Assembly: GCF_000150275.1 (NCBI RefSeq) | Contig: NW_002060946.1 | Span: 1,941,454-2,005,453 of the forward strand | Reading direction: 5' to 3' | From: Trichoplax adhaerens | Lineage: Eukaryota; Placozoa; Uniplacotomia; Trichoplacea; Trichoplacidae | DNA: 64,000 nt | Shown here: in pieces, positions 36,567 through 50,074 of the stretch | How positions within the stretch are numbered: position 1 is the first letter of the stretch | Layout: the number at the start of each line of letters is the position of its first letter | The notes under the pieces: model-generated | Database searches by the model: none | What the model was told of the DNA's origin: nothing | The model's input: only the letters and a program-made list of their open reading frames with translations | Program-made: the position numbers and the translations under genes

Positions 36567-39500
36567 TTAAACTTCTAAATTTTTCTTCATTAATTCAATA
36601 TCTGATATAACCATTTCTGCAACAAGCTCCTAGAAGGGGTTATAAATTGATTTATAACAAGACAATCAGATAATATAGAAACCTACTGCGTATGCTAATA
36701 CAGTGGCTGATAATGCTACATATGATATATGGAAATTATTTTGCTACGACTTGTGAAAGGTATAATATCGAACCTGAAATGTTACTTTCGGTTTCCATCC
36801 CAACTTTTCACGAGCTTTGGTATTATCGCCTTGCAAGAAATTCTTATAAATGTATCATAAGTTTATTACCACAATTAAAAAACATACAATTTAAACGTTA
36901 AATTTATCCATGCTTAGATATTGGTGCTAGACATCTTAGAGATGGAGATTGCATATACGGATAAATAAATTACATCATACAAGTAAATAAGGTGGCTACA
37001 GGCTTACTACCTCTGCAGGGCGATAAAATTTAGGATTAATTCGAACGCGAACTACACCACTTTCTTCATCAACACCAACTTCATCAACTCCAGAACCTTT
37101 CCAGCTTAAGAGGATAGATAAATACAATTGTCACAAATGTAAAACATCTTTTGTAACATTGTTGTAGTACATCGTATAATTCCGATTATGAAATCGATTT
37201 CATATCGATATGTGCTAATTGATACGATAACATCTGATTGAGCTTGCGTAACAAGATAAATTACAATCTTATGATCTCACATGAAGAAATTATAATGAAC
37301 TTCTAGTAAGAAGTAACGTAATTAGCACAAATTTAATCTGGATATCTACAATTGTATGTACAAAAATTAGCGAAGGAACCGTTAAAAATGTATCAGCAGA
37401 CAAACCCAATTTTTATTCCGACGATAACAAAAGCAGCTTCAACAAAATTACGCACAGTGTGTGTTTTACCGGTAGCTAAAACAAAGTCTTCCGGTTTGTC
37501 ACACTGCAGCATCATCCACATTGCCTGCCGAAAGGACAGATTTGTAAGTTAAACAACATTAAACTCTATGAATCAAATGTTATCGAATAATTTTATGAAT
37601 CATCTTCAAAATACCAAACCTCAACATAATCTTTAGCGTGATCCTAGTCTCGGCACGAGTTTATATTTCCGAGTTGAAGCTATGATACAAAAATATTTAA
37701 AATATTGCGCTATAGATAATGCTGCTAAACATATCAATTTGCTTTCACAAAATTTTAATAATATAGCTAAATGATAGGAATTACCTCCTCTTGCAAACCT
37801 AAATATATTTTAGCAACTGCACGGGTAATTTTCCTTGTAACAAATGTCTCTCCTGAAATTTAACGATAAATGTTAAAGCAAGCGATGGAGATATGCGTCT
37901 CTGATGCGTATCCATACCTCTTCTTGGACTTTCATGATTGAATGCGATACCATTACAACAATACATATTATAGGCCTCACGATAGTTTACAACAATCCAA
38001 AAAGCATACATTTTAGCAACACCTTAAGTCAGAAGGTAATAGGAGATTAAGGATATAATAAACTTATGATACAACAGTAAATTTACGTTTTTAACATGAA
38101 ATTAGCTATTAAAATTTACCATAGGGTGATCGCGGATAGAACGGCGTAATTTCTTTCTGGGGTATTTCATTGGCTTTCCCATATAATTCGCTGGTAGCGG
38201 CCTACGAAGAAATATAATAGCTATTAACTTAATGCCTAGGGAACAGAAACCAATTTTAATAAATATTCACAGAGCTTGTTTGAAAGTAAGAGTTAGCGAT
38301 GGTTTAAACTGTAATTACGTGGATAAGACCTGATAGAATCGAATCTTGTTACTGAAGTTACAGGTCCGAATAGCATCGATCACGCGCAACGTACCAATAG
38401 CGTCTACATCAGCGGTGTACTCGCTTAAGTCGAATGAAACCTTATAGAATGTTCATAAAACGAAGTTAAACGATATCATTATTTGAGTATATTAATCTAT
38501 AAACATAGATAATTTTATGTCGTTACTAAGAATAGTAAAGATAATGCAAAATATTTTGGTACTAAGAAATTGACAGCGTACTTAAAGTACCTACTTGGAC
38601 ATGACTCTGTGCTGCTAAATTATAAATTTCATCTGGCTGTACCTGAAATCAATCACGCAATGTAGCAAATTATGCAATAAATGCTGTACTGTAATTTACC
38701 AATACTGTATAGAGCATCTTACCGAAGAAATAATTTTTACGAAACAATTACTATTAGTTAAATCACCATAGTGCAACTTTATAGCTAAATTAAATGATAA
38801 AAATAAAGATATTAAGTCAACGCTTATTAGTATAATTTAATAGTTAAATTAATGCTTTCAAACCTTTAGCTGTATGAGTTTTGGGATCTTCATACAAATA
38901 AGAGATTCGACCAGTAGTAATTGAACTTGATTGCCTAATGATTCCGTGAACCTTAGTTAAGTTGAATATTACGTAATTACTACAAGATTTTTTATACGAA
39001 AGTGTGATATACAATTTCAAAAGTAAATAGATCTGTTCTTAACATACGCGTATGCTAAGACATAAATTGGGTTACAATTAACGTCGTAGCAGCAAGTGGA
39101 TGATTAATTTATTAGTTAAGCATTTTTGCAGGATTTAAATTATGATAATAGTAAGCGGGCAAGTTTTTAATAATAGATAATTTAGAAGGATTCCAGTTTG
39201 TAAACTCAAAGCTAGTAGAATACTTGTAGATATCAGAAAACCTTTATACATAAATTATGACGTTGTCAAGCTTGCACCCTTGCAACTTTTAGATTTTTAG
39301 AACAAAAAGTGAATGAAATTCGGTAAAAAGTATGTTGGAATAATATAAGCCTATATACAAACGTCCTGTGATAATCATAATCAAATGAGATAACAAGAGG
39401 CTATTTTACTATTTCGCATAAAAATGTGGTGAAGCTTCATCACAGAGTTAATTACGACTGATACTTTTAAGCACTTACCTCATAACCTTTATTGATTAGT

Positions 39501-40956
39501 AATTCTGCCAAGTAAGAACCATCCTGCAAAAAAATATGAATTTTTAGCTAGCTATTATGGAATTGCGATAGCAAAGATACAAGGATGTAAAGCATTAAAT
39601 CTAATGGTTAGATAGTAATAAAGCCTAGCGGTATACGATTTCCATGTAGTCATCTGATTTACGAATGCAAATGAAGTTATTATTTAGCACAGTGCAGAAT
39701 CTGTTAAGATTTGAACATGCAAACACTAGAAAATCAGGATAACTATGATTCACTGAGAAGATAGTATGAAGATTACAAGTAATAAAGGGTGTCAATGTGT
39801 TACCGGCAATATGAAAAATAATGTTTATTTACTTCAACTTTTACTAATGCCAAATATTCTTTATGAAGCTCAATATAATTCCGTATTTCGGCAATATTAA
39901 AAAATGACTGACGTAAAGTACGATTTGGGTAATACTATTATTACAGTAGTACCGTATATTTTAATGGTAATACTTGTATCATACTCTTGGTTTTGCTGGT
40001 ACAGCATTCCTTATTATGAAAAATATTAATGTTATTTATCAGAATAAAACATTGGGATGAAAGTTATGTCATTTGAATTCAAATCTAACGCTGCATCTGA
40101 TGGTATCGAAATAAACCTTCAATACGTACAACTTTTGAAACGAACGGATTTCTCGAGCTACCGGCGTCAAACTGTAATACAACCTGATGCTTTTCTTTAG
40201 TGAAAGGAGATAAATTACGTCATTTACTAAGTAATCAGGAAGTTTTATTTTTTTTTACTGTTAGTTATGGGATCATGTTAGCTTTTAAAGCGTTGATTTG
40301 ACATGATCATTCGTATCAATCTTTCGTATGCAGTTATTAAGAGATACAAACTGAACTATACTATACCCGTATAGTATAAATAAACATTCTAGTAAAGTTC
40401 TTTATAGATGACTGTAGTAATATCATTCAAGGAACTAGTGATAGATTGAGACCTGCCACACAGCTATATTTAGACAAGAATGTTCCAGATCATATGCGTA
40501 CATATGCAATTTTTACTCTGCAAACTGGATTAATTTACTAGTTTTTCAAATAAAATATTGAAACAAATTTTGTTTATTTTCAATTATAAATTGATAATTT
40601 AATTTAATACGCATAAACAGACAGGGCCTGTTGCCTAATTACGTTACCGTCTGTACTACTACAGTAGAATTACCCTATTTTAATTTAAAGTTCAGCCTAT
40701 TAATTATGTATTTAAGGGCTTGATAGTGTTGTCATGGCGTAAACTTTAAATAAATCAATAAAAGCACTGCAAATAGAAGTAACTATGTTAGGTACGCCTC
40801 CGAACTTTTTATCTAGCATTACGAAAGAGTCACTGAATACTAAATTTCGTCACAGTATAGTATTCAATTTGATATTAATTGGCATTTGCATACCTGTCCC
40901 GTAATCCCTGTTATTAAAGCAATTTTGGGTCGTGATTCAGAAGTTTGGGAAGCCAT
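36567..40956 (-). CDS. GMDS: GDP-mannose 4,6-dehydratase-like gene with an in-frame TAG
   Basis: GMDS converts GDP-mannose to GDP-4-keto-6-deoxymannose, the first step to GDP-fucose, in the cytosol. Fourteen in-phase exons (359 codons): 40894-40956, 39479-39523, 38864-38951, 38723-38784, 38595-38642, 38330-38440, 38120-38201, 37918-38022, 37785-37852, 37620-37679, 37406-37524, 37011-37104, 36774-36842, 36567-36629. Signatures: [66 protein letters not shown], the Y..K pair in [47 protein letters not shown]. In exon 10 (codon 236, 37644-37646) TAG replaces the Trp of the invariant RDWGHA motif, the next Gly is Asp, and the Lys before RD is Cys. The normally invariant RRSSSFNTGR reads [10 protein letters not shown]. 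All splice sites are intact. It is either a recently disabled paralog, a polymorphic or sequencing stop, or a transcript corrected or skipping exon 10 (60 nt, in-frame). Intron 1 (39524-40893) holds nothing recognised. Confidence 0.9.
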
Positions 40957-42612
40957 TTTCTACAATAAGTTTATAAAACAGGCGAATCTACAGTGATTTT
41001 GAGATTCAGTAAATTCTCAGTTAATTGTATGATATTTGTGTCATATGCGGTATACGTATAATGGTACTGCAATAACGTCCATTTCGCACTCAGTAAGGCC
41101 CAAGCTAACTACATTTTTTATTCAACAAATCTTTCTTATTGAAAAGAATAAGGTAGGGAGATATGAAGGACGTGCCAACCTTTTGTTAAATTATTCTCTC
41201 GAGTCCTGTACAGTATAATTTCCTTTAACTAACTTTAGAGAATAATTGTCTCCAATTTTAATGAATGAAAGGTTGGCACATCACTTGGGTCTCTAGAGGG
41301 AATCAGCGCAGCGTTGTGACAAATATAACTTCACAGTATGTATGCAAATTTGGCCATAGTGTCTTAGCTAGGGTCCAAATTTGAATATCATCTGCAATTT
41401 TGTATAACGCATTCTTCAGATTCTTTGGAATTTTTTCCGAAACCTCCTCCTGCATAGTGATGTTAACGGACGCGAAACTACTCGAGTAGTCTCTGCCCAA
41501 AATGGCAGTGCACACTAACCCATTCCATCTATGCATAATATACTCCCAATTGAGTTCAAGTTGCCCTATGAGTTCTCAAGTACATCTACAATAGCCTTGT
41601 ACTTGCCTTGTACTTTTTTTTTTTAATTTAAAACAAAAATAATGAGTTTTAAAACTATTGTACTGTACTTATGTACACTGTACACTAGAGACCCTCCATT
41701 GCACACTGTGCAGCACTACTGTACTATATACATTACTGTAGATGTGATATGAAGTATACAGTATAGTATTGCATGCATATGCGGTAAAATTATTATTTTT
41801 ATTTTTTACTCGTATGTATTCGTGTATAGTATATGGTGATTTGTAATAATAGTTACTCCTAAACTATTCTGAATTACTGACTCACAGAAATGGTGAGACC
41901 GAACGCCTTAGGATAAGAATAACTTTATTAGAGCAATAAAAAAGGTTACAGGATATTAGCAATAAAAAGGTTATAGCTAATAATAGAACGTTAATCTAGT
42001 AATCTCAACTTGGTAAATATAAGAGGCTACTTTAGCTCTCTCTTTCTCTCTCTAATAAGACGCCTTTATACGATCCGAACCCATCTTATTTGTTAACATA
42101 TTTTGAACAAAACTCGAACACAAATATTCGGACATTTATTCCTGTTCCATTACCTTACTTTACAGTATTGTACATACTGTAATACTCTTTGTTTTGGCCT
42201 TTCGGAGCCAATTAGGTTACCCACCGGGCTGACAATTTCACCTCCCGCTAAGTAGATAAACGCTTGGCCTGGTTGAAACTGTTCACTGAACAGAGCTCAG
42301 CCATAGTGTAGCTCTTATTAAGGAGATTTTTCAATTTGAAAGGTACTTACTTTGAATTTGGCTAAAGTTTCACGAATACAAATCACTAAAACCTTGAACA
42401 ATTGGCACATTTTGCTGCACTATGAGTTATTTTTATTTCTTTGAAACTTCCAATACAAACCATCAGTCACTGGTGCGTGCACGCAATGCTGTACTGTACA
42501 GTAAGGACAGGCTGAAATAGTGGCGAAGCGACTACTAGTCCCATACTTAGTCTACTGTACTGCGCTGCTTCTACAGTACAGTACTACTGAACACAGCACA
42601 GCAGTATCGAAA
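40957..42612. other. Divergent spacer GMDS to EEF1AKMT2
   Basis: Contains GTACW repeat blocks (41659-41686, 42489-42508, 42553-42588, the last within 30 bp of the EEF1AKMT2 start codon) and an imperfect inverted repeat at 41172-41279. A minus-strand ORF of 77 codons at 41303-41536, starting with a true ATG, has no recognisable family. Confidence 0.5.
41172..41279. repeat. Imperfect inverted repeat (MITE-like)
   Basis: Outer arms GTGCCAACCTTT at 41172-41183 and its complement at 41268-41279, with inner arms AATTATTCTCT and AGAGAATAATT at about 41189-41199 and 41237-41247. The arms differ by an indel of ~15 nt. It could be a small non-autonomous element; no target-site duplication is obvious. 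Confidence 0.5.
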
Positions 42613-44517
42613 ATGGCGGACGATGATAGTGATTTGAAAGGCAGCGATGCGATCGATGAAATTGATATTGATCCATCAGTTTTAGGAACCAAGGAATAGT
42701 AAGAGCAATCATTGATATCTGATTTGCGGAAGCTTGCAAATGATTTCCATTTTGCATAATACGATAGTTTGGAAATCACAATAATTATTAATTGAAATCA
42801 TTCAATCAGCTATGTCAAGTTAAATTCGATGTTTCGCTGACTATTTACGTTGTCTTAGTCGTAGGAAGGCTGTCCTGTTTCGATTTCTGTGTAATTAACC
42901 TACAAGTATTTTGAATCACCAGTAGCTATTGGTGTTTTAAGATTAGCAAAATATAGAATCGATAGCGTTTAACTTAATAAACAGAATATTTCGACCTATA
43001 GTTACATTACAATTAAATGAATAAAAGCAGTAAAAATAGCTTTGCTTGGTTATAAATATTATTTACTGTTAATTAAGCAATGGTATGCGGCAGTACTGAT
43101 GATACTAAGTTTGATGAACTAATAAATTTTCTACCTAATAATGTTAACCTCATATGAGTAGCTGGGATAACAATTATAAGGATGAATTTTCTACTTTCCA
43201 AGAATATGGGGACGTAGGAGAAATATGGTATCAATCTTTAAATATACTAAAATATTAATCATTAAAATTGTCTAGTTTAAATGTTTTGTAGTAACTTATC
43301 ATGCAAGATAGATTTAGCCATCCAGAATTTTTTAGCCACCCTTGCTACATTACCTTATATACTATAATTGATTGCAATTTGCATTATTGTACACGGGTTA
43401 TTTCTAGGTTCGGCCGCGACATCATGAATCGTATGCTATCATGGATATCTACAAGTGACTGCATAGAAAAAGCAGCACCTATATTAGAATTAGGTTGTGG
43501 AAATGGAGTTTTACTTTTAGAATTGGTAAGCGTCTACATCTCGTTCTTTTGTATGATAAAAATATTATATTAAAAAAGTATACTCGCTTTTTTTTATTTA
43601 TACCTTTAGCTCTTACGATAATTAGCACTATGTATATTAGCAATTTTGGTTGATGAGATTTTTAATTTTGCTTACAGTATATATAGCTCGTCTATATTCA
43701 TTTCTTTCCGATATGATATTGTTGATTCTTAAAACCTTATCCTCAATTTATTCTAAAGCTAAAAAAAGGCTTTACGAATTTAACTGGAATCGATTATTCT
43801 AATTATGGCATCGACTTAGCCAAGGCTATTGCTGCTAAAAATGATACAAAAATTAATTTCGAGGTACGTAGCTAATTTATTTCCATGTTATGACTAATTT
43901 ATTAACTGTACGAAATAACCCCTGATCAAAATCACTATCGGATAAGCTATGGAAAATAAGACATTTTTATTCTAGACACTTCGCAATGGGCACTCAACAA
44001 TTTGCATTTAGTTTACAATATCCCCAATTCCCTATCTGTATAAATATAAATTTACAGATAAGCAATTTTTAATTTGTAGCAAAGTTGCAACAATTAATTG
44101 CAGGTATGCAACATTCTGAACATTGAAGAGTGCGAATCTAAAGTAAAATGGCCATACCGTGCAATTATTGATAAAGGGACTTACGATGCTATTTGTCTGA
44201 ATCCAGAAGAAAGACTACAATGTCGTGAAAAATATAAGTTAAACGCATCGCATTTACTTGAATCCAACGGGCTGTTGATCATAACATCCTGTAATTGGAC
44301 AAGTAATGAATTAAAGAAACATTTTTCTCCAGGTTTGCTGTATCATATTGGTGTACTACTATTGCTGTTGTATGTCTCTACTAATGATATTAATTCAAAT
44401 TTTAAATTTCTCTATTTAGAATTTCTGATAGAGGCTGAAATTCCTACACCAAAATTTCAGTTTGGCGGGCGTGCTGGAAACACTGTCGTATCCTTAATTT
44501 TCAAGAAGACGGCATAA
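42613..44517 (+). CDS. EEF1AKMT2: EEF1A lysine methyltransferase 2 (METTL10 type)
   Basis: Six exons, 42613-42698, 43162-43227, 43408-43525, 43759-43863, 44104-44332 and 44420-44517, encode 233 aa. After an acidic N-terminus (MADDDSDLKGSDAIDEIDID) come SVLGTKEYWDNNY, FQEYGDVGEIWFG, the SAM-binding motif I ILELGCGNGVLLLEL, GIDYS, IIDKGTYDAICLNPE, LLIITSCNWTSNELKKHF and the C-terminal PTPKFQFGGRAGNTVVSLIF. This order is diagnostic for METTL10/EEF1AKMT2, a seven-beta-strand methyltransferase that methylates a lysine of elongation factor eEF1A. Exon 4 uses the AG just before CTAAAAAAAGG; other AGs would break the frame. The gene converges on MFSD3. Confidence 0.93.
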
Positions 44518-45112
44518 AAAAATTTGCTAGTTCAATGCATTAAACCTCAATCATGTGATGGGTTAAACTTTTTATAGTGAGGTGTTTATAAATTTATCTA
44601 TCAGAATCCCTTGATAAAAGTTGGGAATACAGAGATTAAATCATAACGCAATAAAGTGATTAAAACTATATATAGTGTCCAGCACATTAACAATTGGTAA
44701 TTATATTGTTTCTAGCACTAGTACATTTCAGTTACTTGTCTTTAATATATAAAATGATACAGCTTTATTTGATCATCAAAAGAGTGACACGCGAAAAGTT
44801 TCTTTTAAACATTTTCTTCAAATTTAGTATCCACATTTAGTATCCTCAAGTATTTTTGGTATGGTAAATTATCATTTGACTTTGAGGCTCTGCACATCTA
44901 GATTTTGTATTGTATATAAACGAAGGATTATATACGCTAAGTATAGAATATCTTTATTTTCTTACGTTAAATAATATAATACAAAAATACTATGCGCCTA
45001 GTTAAGATTAGTGGCAGGCCAATTACATTGTCCTTATCAACGTGGCAAGTGTATAATAATAACATCTAACAAGTATCCATCAGGGATTTTATATTACTGA
45101 ACATACATTATT
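44518..45112. other. Intergenic, EEF1AKMT2 to MFSD3
   Basis: AT-rich 3'-to-3' spacer; nothing recognised. Confidence 0.6.
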
Positions 45113-46978
45113 TCATAGGGTATTTTTGCCTGAATTAGGATATAGGAATGATCGATAATTAAGCAGTAGCGGAATCACAAGAAGACATGCAAAAAAACAA
45201 AAAATAAAAAATATCTGATACCCTACGATATCGCCAATTAAACCAGCTAAAGACATCACAAATAATTTTCCAGCAAGTTCTGCTGTTGCTAAAGTACTAT
45301 AATGGGTAGCATAAAAGTGTCCTGGTGATTTCTTTGCATTTTGCATCATCATAGTAAATGTTAAGCTCGTAATAATTCCAGAACATAGCTGAAGTCCGCA
45401 AGCCAATAGAGTTGAAACTACAGAGATAATAATGAGTAAAAAGAAGGCTATTAAAAGCGAAATACTAATCTATCTGTTCGCTACCTATAATTATAATTAC
45501 AAGTTGGGCGAATACGTATAACCTAATACTATATACTGTAAATTTTAGTCGTGCCTTGAACCTTTCTACGTTAGTAATGACGATTAGCTAAGCGAGAGCT
45601 TACCTATACCGACTGATTCGTTTCGAGATAAAATATTGACAAAACATGGCATTAGTGCAATTAGCGTAATAGGTAGCATCCGGAGACAAACATAGTCCAA
45701 CATGATTCGAGCCAACGACCTATGATGTACGCGTATTAATTGTAAATTAATAAATATAATTTATCTGAGAAACTACAGTACTAAATTTTAAGATTCGTAT
45801 ACTGCTGACTTTGTTCCTTGTCCTTATTACTAAGTGTTATCATACAAAGAGAGAATACTATTGCGATCAGTATCATCTCACATACAGTATAGAAATCTTG
45901 TTGAAGTCTTACTAAAATATTAGTAGATTTAATATAGTGCAATACGTGATTAGCTAACGTATATGCAAACGTAAATAGCAGATAGCAAACACTTGCTATA
46001 CTGTATGTACTCGTATTTTGCTGAATGCAGTGCTCTACAAATTCACCTATTGCTGTACATTGCTAACCAACCACCATACAGCGAGCCAACTACGGAGAAT
46101 ACTTCTTGTAATATTCTAATTTTTACTCCCACAAATTCCGTTGATAATCCCAAATCAATTAGATAGAGCGGAAAGATTGATAACGCAGCTTGCTCACCAA
46201 GTTTATATACCGTCACAAATAATAACATCCACGCCGCACCTTCGGTCTGGAAAATGGATGTAAACACTTCCTTGTACGTGCATTTGAATAAACTAAACTG
46301 TTGTAATATGCTGTCAATAAATGTTGCTATTTTTGGAAGTTGCTTCCGTGATAAAGGATAATGAATATTTTTAATTGGACTGGTACTGCCAGCAAGTCTG
46401 CTTGACTGTTTGCATAATGTAGTACCTAACCTGAAATAGCTGTACATCGCGCATGAAAAGTATATAACTGCCAAGATTATAAAAAATGTATGCCATCCCA
46501 GTCGGATCATAATTACGGAAGCACATAAGCTACCTAGCTTATAACCAACTATTTGAACGATATTTCCGGCGCCCAGCTGAGCATGGCTCAGCGAAGCAAC
46601 TGTAATTCCGTCGATCACAATATCCTGGAGAGATGTTAAAAAATTTAATAGTGTTAACAAGGTAGTCAGTAAGTGTACAGAATTAGCAGAAACAGTTCGG
46701 CATATCCATGCATTGCAAGCCATTAATGTTAATAAAATAGTTAGCCATTTATCAGGCGTGCTTATTTTATCGATCCATGGAGACCATAAAGATTTTAACA
46801 GCCAAGGAAACCATACTAATCTCAGTAAACCAAGTTTAGTCAAACTGAAACCCCCAACCCGTAAATAAATCGGTAGAAAGTCTTTCTGAAAGCCGTAAGG
46901 TATTCCTTGGACGAAATAAAGGCAAAATAAAACAAGATAGGGTAGAGTAACTTTGTCATGATGTTTGGGTGGCATCAT
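45113..46978 (-). CDS. MFSD3: MFSD3-like major facilitator transporter
   Basis: Three exons, 46047-46978, 45604-45719 and 45113-45417, encode 450 aa. Landmarks shared with MFSD3: LYFVQGIPYGFQKDFLPIYL (TM1), KLGLLRLVWFPWLLKSLWSP (TM2), SLQDIVIDGITV, AGNIVQIVGYKLG, VYKLGEQAALSIFPLYLIDL, and in the last exon ITSLTFTMMMQNAKKSPGHF and ATHYSTLATAELAGK. About twelve hydrophobic segments are visible. MFSD3 belongs with the acetyl-CoA transporter-like AmpG/SLC33 branch of the MFS; its substrate is not settled. Of the two adjacent ATG codons at the start I took the first. The central loop (residues ~185-230) is longer and more basic than in the human protein. Confidence 0.9.
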
Positions 46979-47982
46979 TCCAAGTGATTACAGCAGAGCT
47001 ATACATCAATACATTGTAGTAGATTGTAAATATATGAACAAGATTGAATTAGACAGTAATCCTTGAACGAAATAAGCCTTGAAGTTTAGTTGTTCACTTT
47101 ATGTTTGCTACTGGTAGATCCCACAGCATCATAATATGTTACTCTTGCACCAGGCAGGATAAATAAACTACTTTTATATGGTCCGTAGTGTAAGTTAGAG
47201 TATGATACCTATGGACTACTAGATGCATGAATGGATCAATAGGCGAGTCTATAGTCCATGCAATAGCATACTGTTCCTGTATAGAGCACCCTACTACACA
47301 GTACTGTATAGTCGTACACCACATACACTCACTCGTACAGGAGTTAAGATGCAATTTTGTAGAAGTTTGATGAATGATGACATCAAGCTGGCGATATTGC
47401 CTTTAGGGTAAAATATGATATGAGCTTGTTTGTTCCTTGTTAAGCTAGTTTTTTAGCTTAATGAATAACACCATGAAAATGTGCTGGCATAGAACTCGTA
47501 AGATTGCAATGCGATTACCAAATAGTATCGCAGCCAGCAAAGAATCACTTCCATTTACTGTAAAGACTGGACTACGAGTATACGCAACCTGAGATACAGT
47601 AGAGAAATGGAATAGCAACCGGGCTAGTATATAATCATCAGATGGATAAACATGAATTTTCGAAAACAGTTTTATTAACTTTGAGGTCATTTTAAGAAGG
47701 CCAGGTACTTAGCAACACAATCTATACAATGACATACAAGATCGATACATAATAACAGTAACATGATCCTTTCTCTGGCCCTTTGAAGACTGCACAGCAA
47801 TAAATTACTACAGTACTTGTGTATAATGTGAAAGTTACCATGAAAACACTACTGACTCTTAATCGATATCGAGTCTACAGACAGATCAACTATTAAGTAA
47901 ATAATAGAGTTACGATCTAAAGAAACTCGAACCATTCATGGATCTAAATTTGTCGATATTTAACCTTAGGTATACATCCTGT
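46979..47982. other. Intergenic, MFSD3 to LSM8
   Basis: Includes a minus-strand open frame at 47445-47690 (81 codons, true ATG, start MTSKLIKLFSKIHVYPSDD) that I do not recognise, and a weak GTAC-rich stretch at 47280-47310. No other feature is supported. Confidence 0.4.
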
Positions 47983-49417
47983 CTAGTACACTACAGCATT
48001 AATAGGTTCTGCTTTCACTTCAGCTAGATCGATGGAAGAGTCTACATCTTCGTCAATTTCTCCTATAACGGCTCTGTTAAAATAGTTACACAAGTCTAGT
48101 TATAATTCCCAATTCATAATTGTAATACGATGATGATTACGAAATATCTCTGTTAGGATATTTACTATCGTTAGGTAGATTATGTTCCATAATATTATAT
48201 CTACTATTTTTGATCATATATCTATGGTATATTGATTGATTTGCTATCGCGCAAGTAATTAGAAATTCAATGGTTTTGACACTGCATTATATCTCGCAGA
48301 TGGACCAATAAATTATACGTAACAGCTATTACAACCAATGGCGTATAGTATCTTACATATTGTCGCCACGAATAACATATAGGCCAAGGGCTACTTGCTC
48401 CACACCAGCGCCGGAAGAGTACACTCTTTCATGGCTATCATTTAGGATTAAATTAACCGTTTGATCGAAACCTTTCAACGTACCCTGAAATTAGATGCAT
48501 GCATCATTGAAGATTACATTATCATGATCATTTGAAATGTATTGAAAGATAAGAGATATAAGGAGATTGCTTAGAGCGTTGAAAGAAAATACAAGTTTGG
48601 TAATCCATTGATTATTAAACAAAGTAGAGATCGTTTATTGCTAGTGCGATGAAATTCATCGACCAACAAGTATTGCTGCACAAATGCGTTTGTGTAACGT
48701 TTACTACTTGGCATGACCTGTTCTGCTTCTGTAGCTAGAGTCACTTTCCAGAATCAATGATAAACTATGAGTAAGTAGAGCAACTAGTAGATTAAAATTA
48801 TGGTTACTGTACTGTACTGTATTGGATGCAGTGATATCAATTAAAATTATACAAGTATTGCAATAATTGCTTGATGCATATTACAGTAAAACACGTCTAG
48901 TAAGTATATCCATTGCCATCTTACCACAATTACTCTACCATCCTGAGTAATAACTGACACAAGACCTTATACATGAAAAGATACAAATAGCAGTGAAGGA
49001 AAAAGCCGATAGAAAAGGTTAATGTATAAATACAGCGTCAATTCATTCATTGTATTCTACATGTCTATTCTAATTATTGGTAAACTATTTAGTGTTTGTC
49101 TCTACCAACGGCCAGTGAAATGCAAAAATATCTGACTTTTACTTGCTGCAAACAATGATTGACTACTACAAACTATGAAATTATAAAGTGGTGTACTGTT
49201 GCTACCAATGCAGTCGATTGGGCTAGTAAAATAGTCCATATCATTGCTTGAACTTTGTATACGTTGGTTGTGCAGCTCGTATGCAGCGATCTAAAACGCT
49301 CTCTTAGCCTATCAGCCTTGGCGGTGCTCAATAGCTGCTGGTAGAACAGTGTACGACTGAGTGCAAAGGTAAAATCTATCTTTGGATACGATTTACATAT
49401 CCCTCCAGAGCAGCCAT
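47983..49417 (-). CDS. LSM8: U6 snRNA-associated Sm-like protein LSm8
   Basis: Four exons, 49390-49417, 48925-48965, 48357-48484 and 47983-48073, encode 95 aa (human 96). The first exon is only 28 nt (MAALEGYVN plus one base) and joins in phase 1 to VSVITQDGRVIV; then GTLKGFDQTVNLILNDSHER (Sm1 motif), VALGLYVIRGDN (Sm2 motif), and AVIGEIDEDVD to the end. LSm8 defines the nuclear LSm2-8 ring that binds the 3' U-tract of U6 snRNA in splicing. The start fits the short N-terminus of the family. An open frame in another register across the first exon and its upstream is a shadow. Confidence 0.95.
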
Positions 49418-49655
49418 TTTTCAGCAAGCCAACGTCGAATCAGGCCAAAGGGGTAGTACAGACATACAATGCAGATTGGTTACTTTTGATGGTACTGCTG
49501 TTAGGCTTCGTGTTTGGCTGGCTTCAATCAGCTTAAGGTACGTGTGCCACTCTGAGACAATAGTGGCGTTGTTGTTGAGTATGTCAACAGTCCAGCGTCT
49601 CTTTCCATAGTCTATTTCTCATTTCTCCAATGCAAAACAAGCACGTTAGCTGTCA

Positions 49656-49925
49656 CTATACTGTACAGTCATTGAAAATCAACCCGCGTCATTAGCCAGG
49701 GTAGAGAAAATAGTGTACTAGAGTACAGTGTACACTGTACACTGTACAATACATACTGTAAAGCACGTGACTTTGCTGTACTGTACAGACTACAGTATAG
49801 TGTACACTGTACAGTACTACAGTACAGTACAAACCAAATGTACTGTACTGTACTGTACTGTATGTACTGTATCCCTGACTGTATTGAGTCTACAGTATAC
49901 AGTATACTATTGACTATACTGTAGA
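49656..49925. repeat. GTACW pentamer hairpin island upstream of LSM8
   Basis: Dense GTACT/GTACA runs, best at 49721-49765 and 49790-49870, with several inversion centres. Open frames on both strands here are repeat artefacts. Confidence 0.9.
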
Positions 49926-50045
49926 GCCACGACTCGAAGTCGACTCTGAGTCGGACCAATCGACTCAGGAGCCGAATGGCTCTAGCTCAAAGACACAGCA
50001 GTGGTCCGACTCAAAATGCGCGACTCATGAGTCGAGTCGACCGTG
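49926..50045. repeat. GAGTC/GACTC palindromic repeat cluster
   Basis: Repeated GACTC and its complement GAGTC with GTCGA junctions (CGACTCGAAGTCGACTC type) directly abutting the GTACW island. It is locally more GC-rich than its surroundings. Confidence 0.8.
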
Positions 50046-50074
50046 GCCGATCACTACTGACAACTGCAGGAGTT

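Noticed and set aside
37352..37552. Plus-strand ORF of 66 codons and similar frames across 36692-38011
   Set aside because: They are shadows of the minus-strand GMDS exons, which have clear homology and phased junctions.
37644..37646. UAG reassigned as a sense codon, to explain in-frame TAGs in the GMDS-like and NRF1-like genes
   Set aside because: TAG is the genuine stop of the LEG1-like, SDR, DALRD3 and LSM8 genes in the same window.
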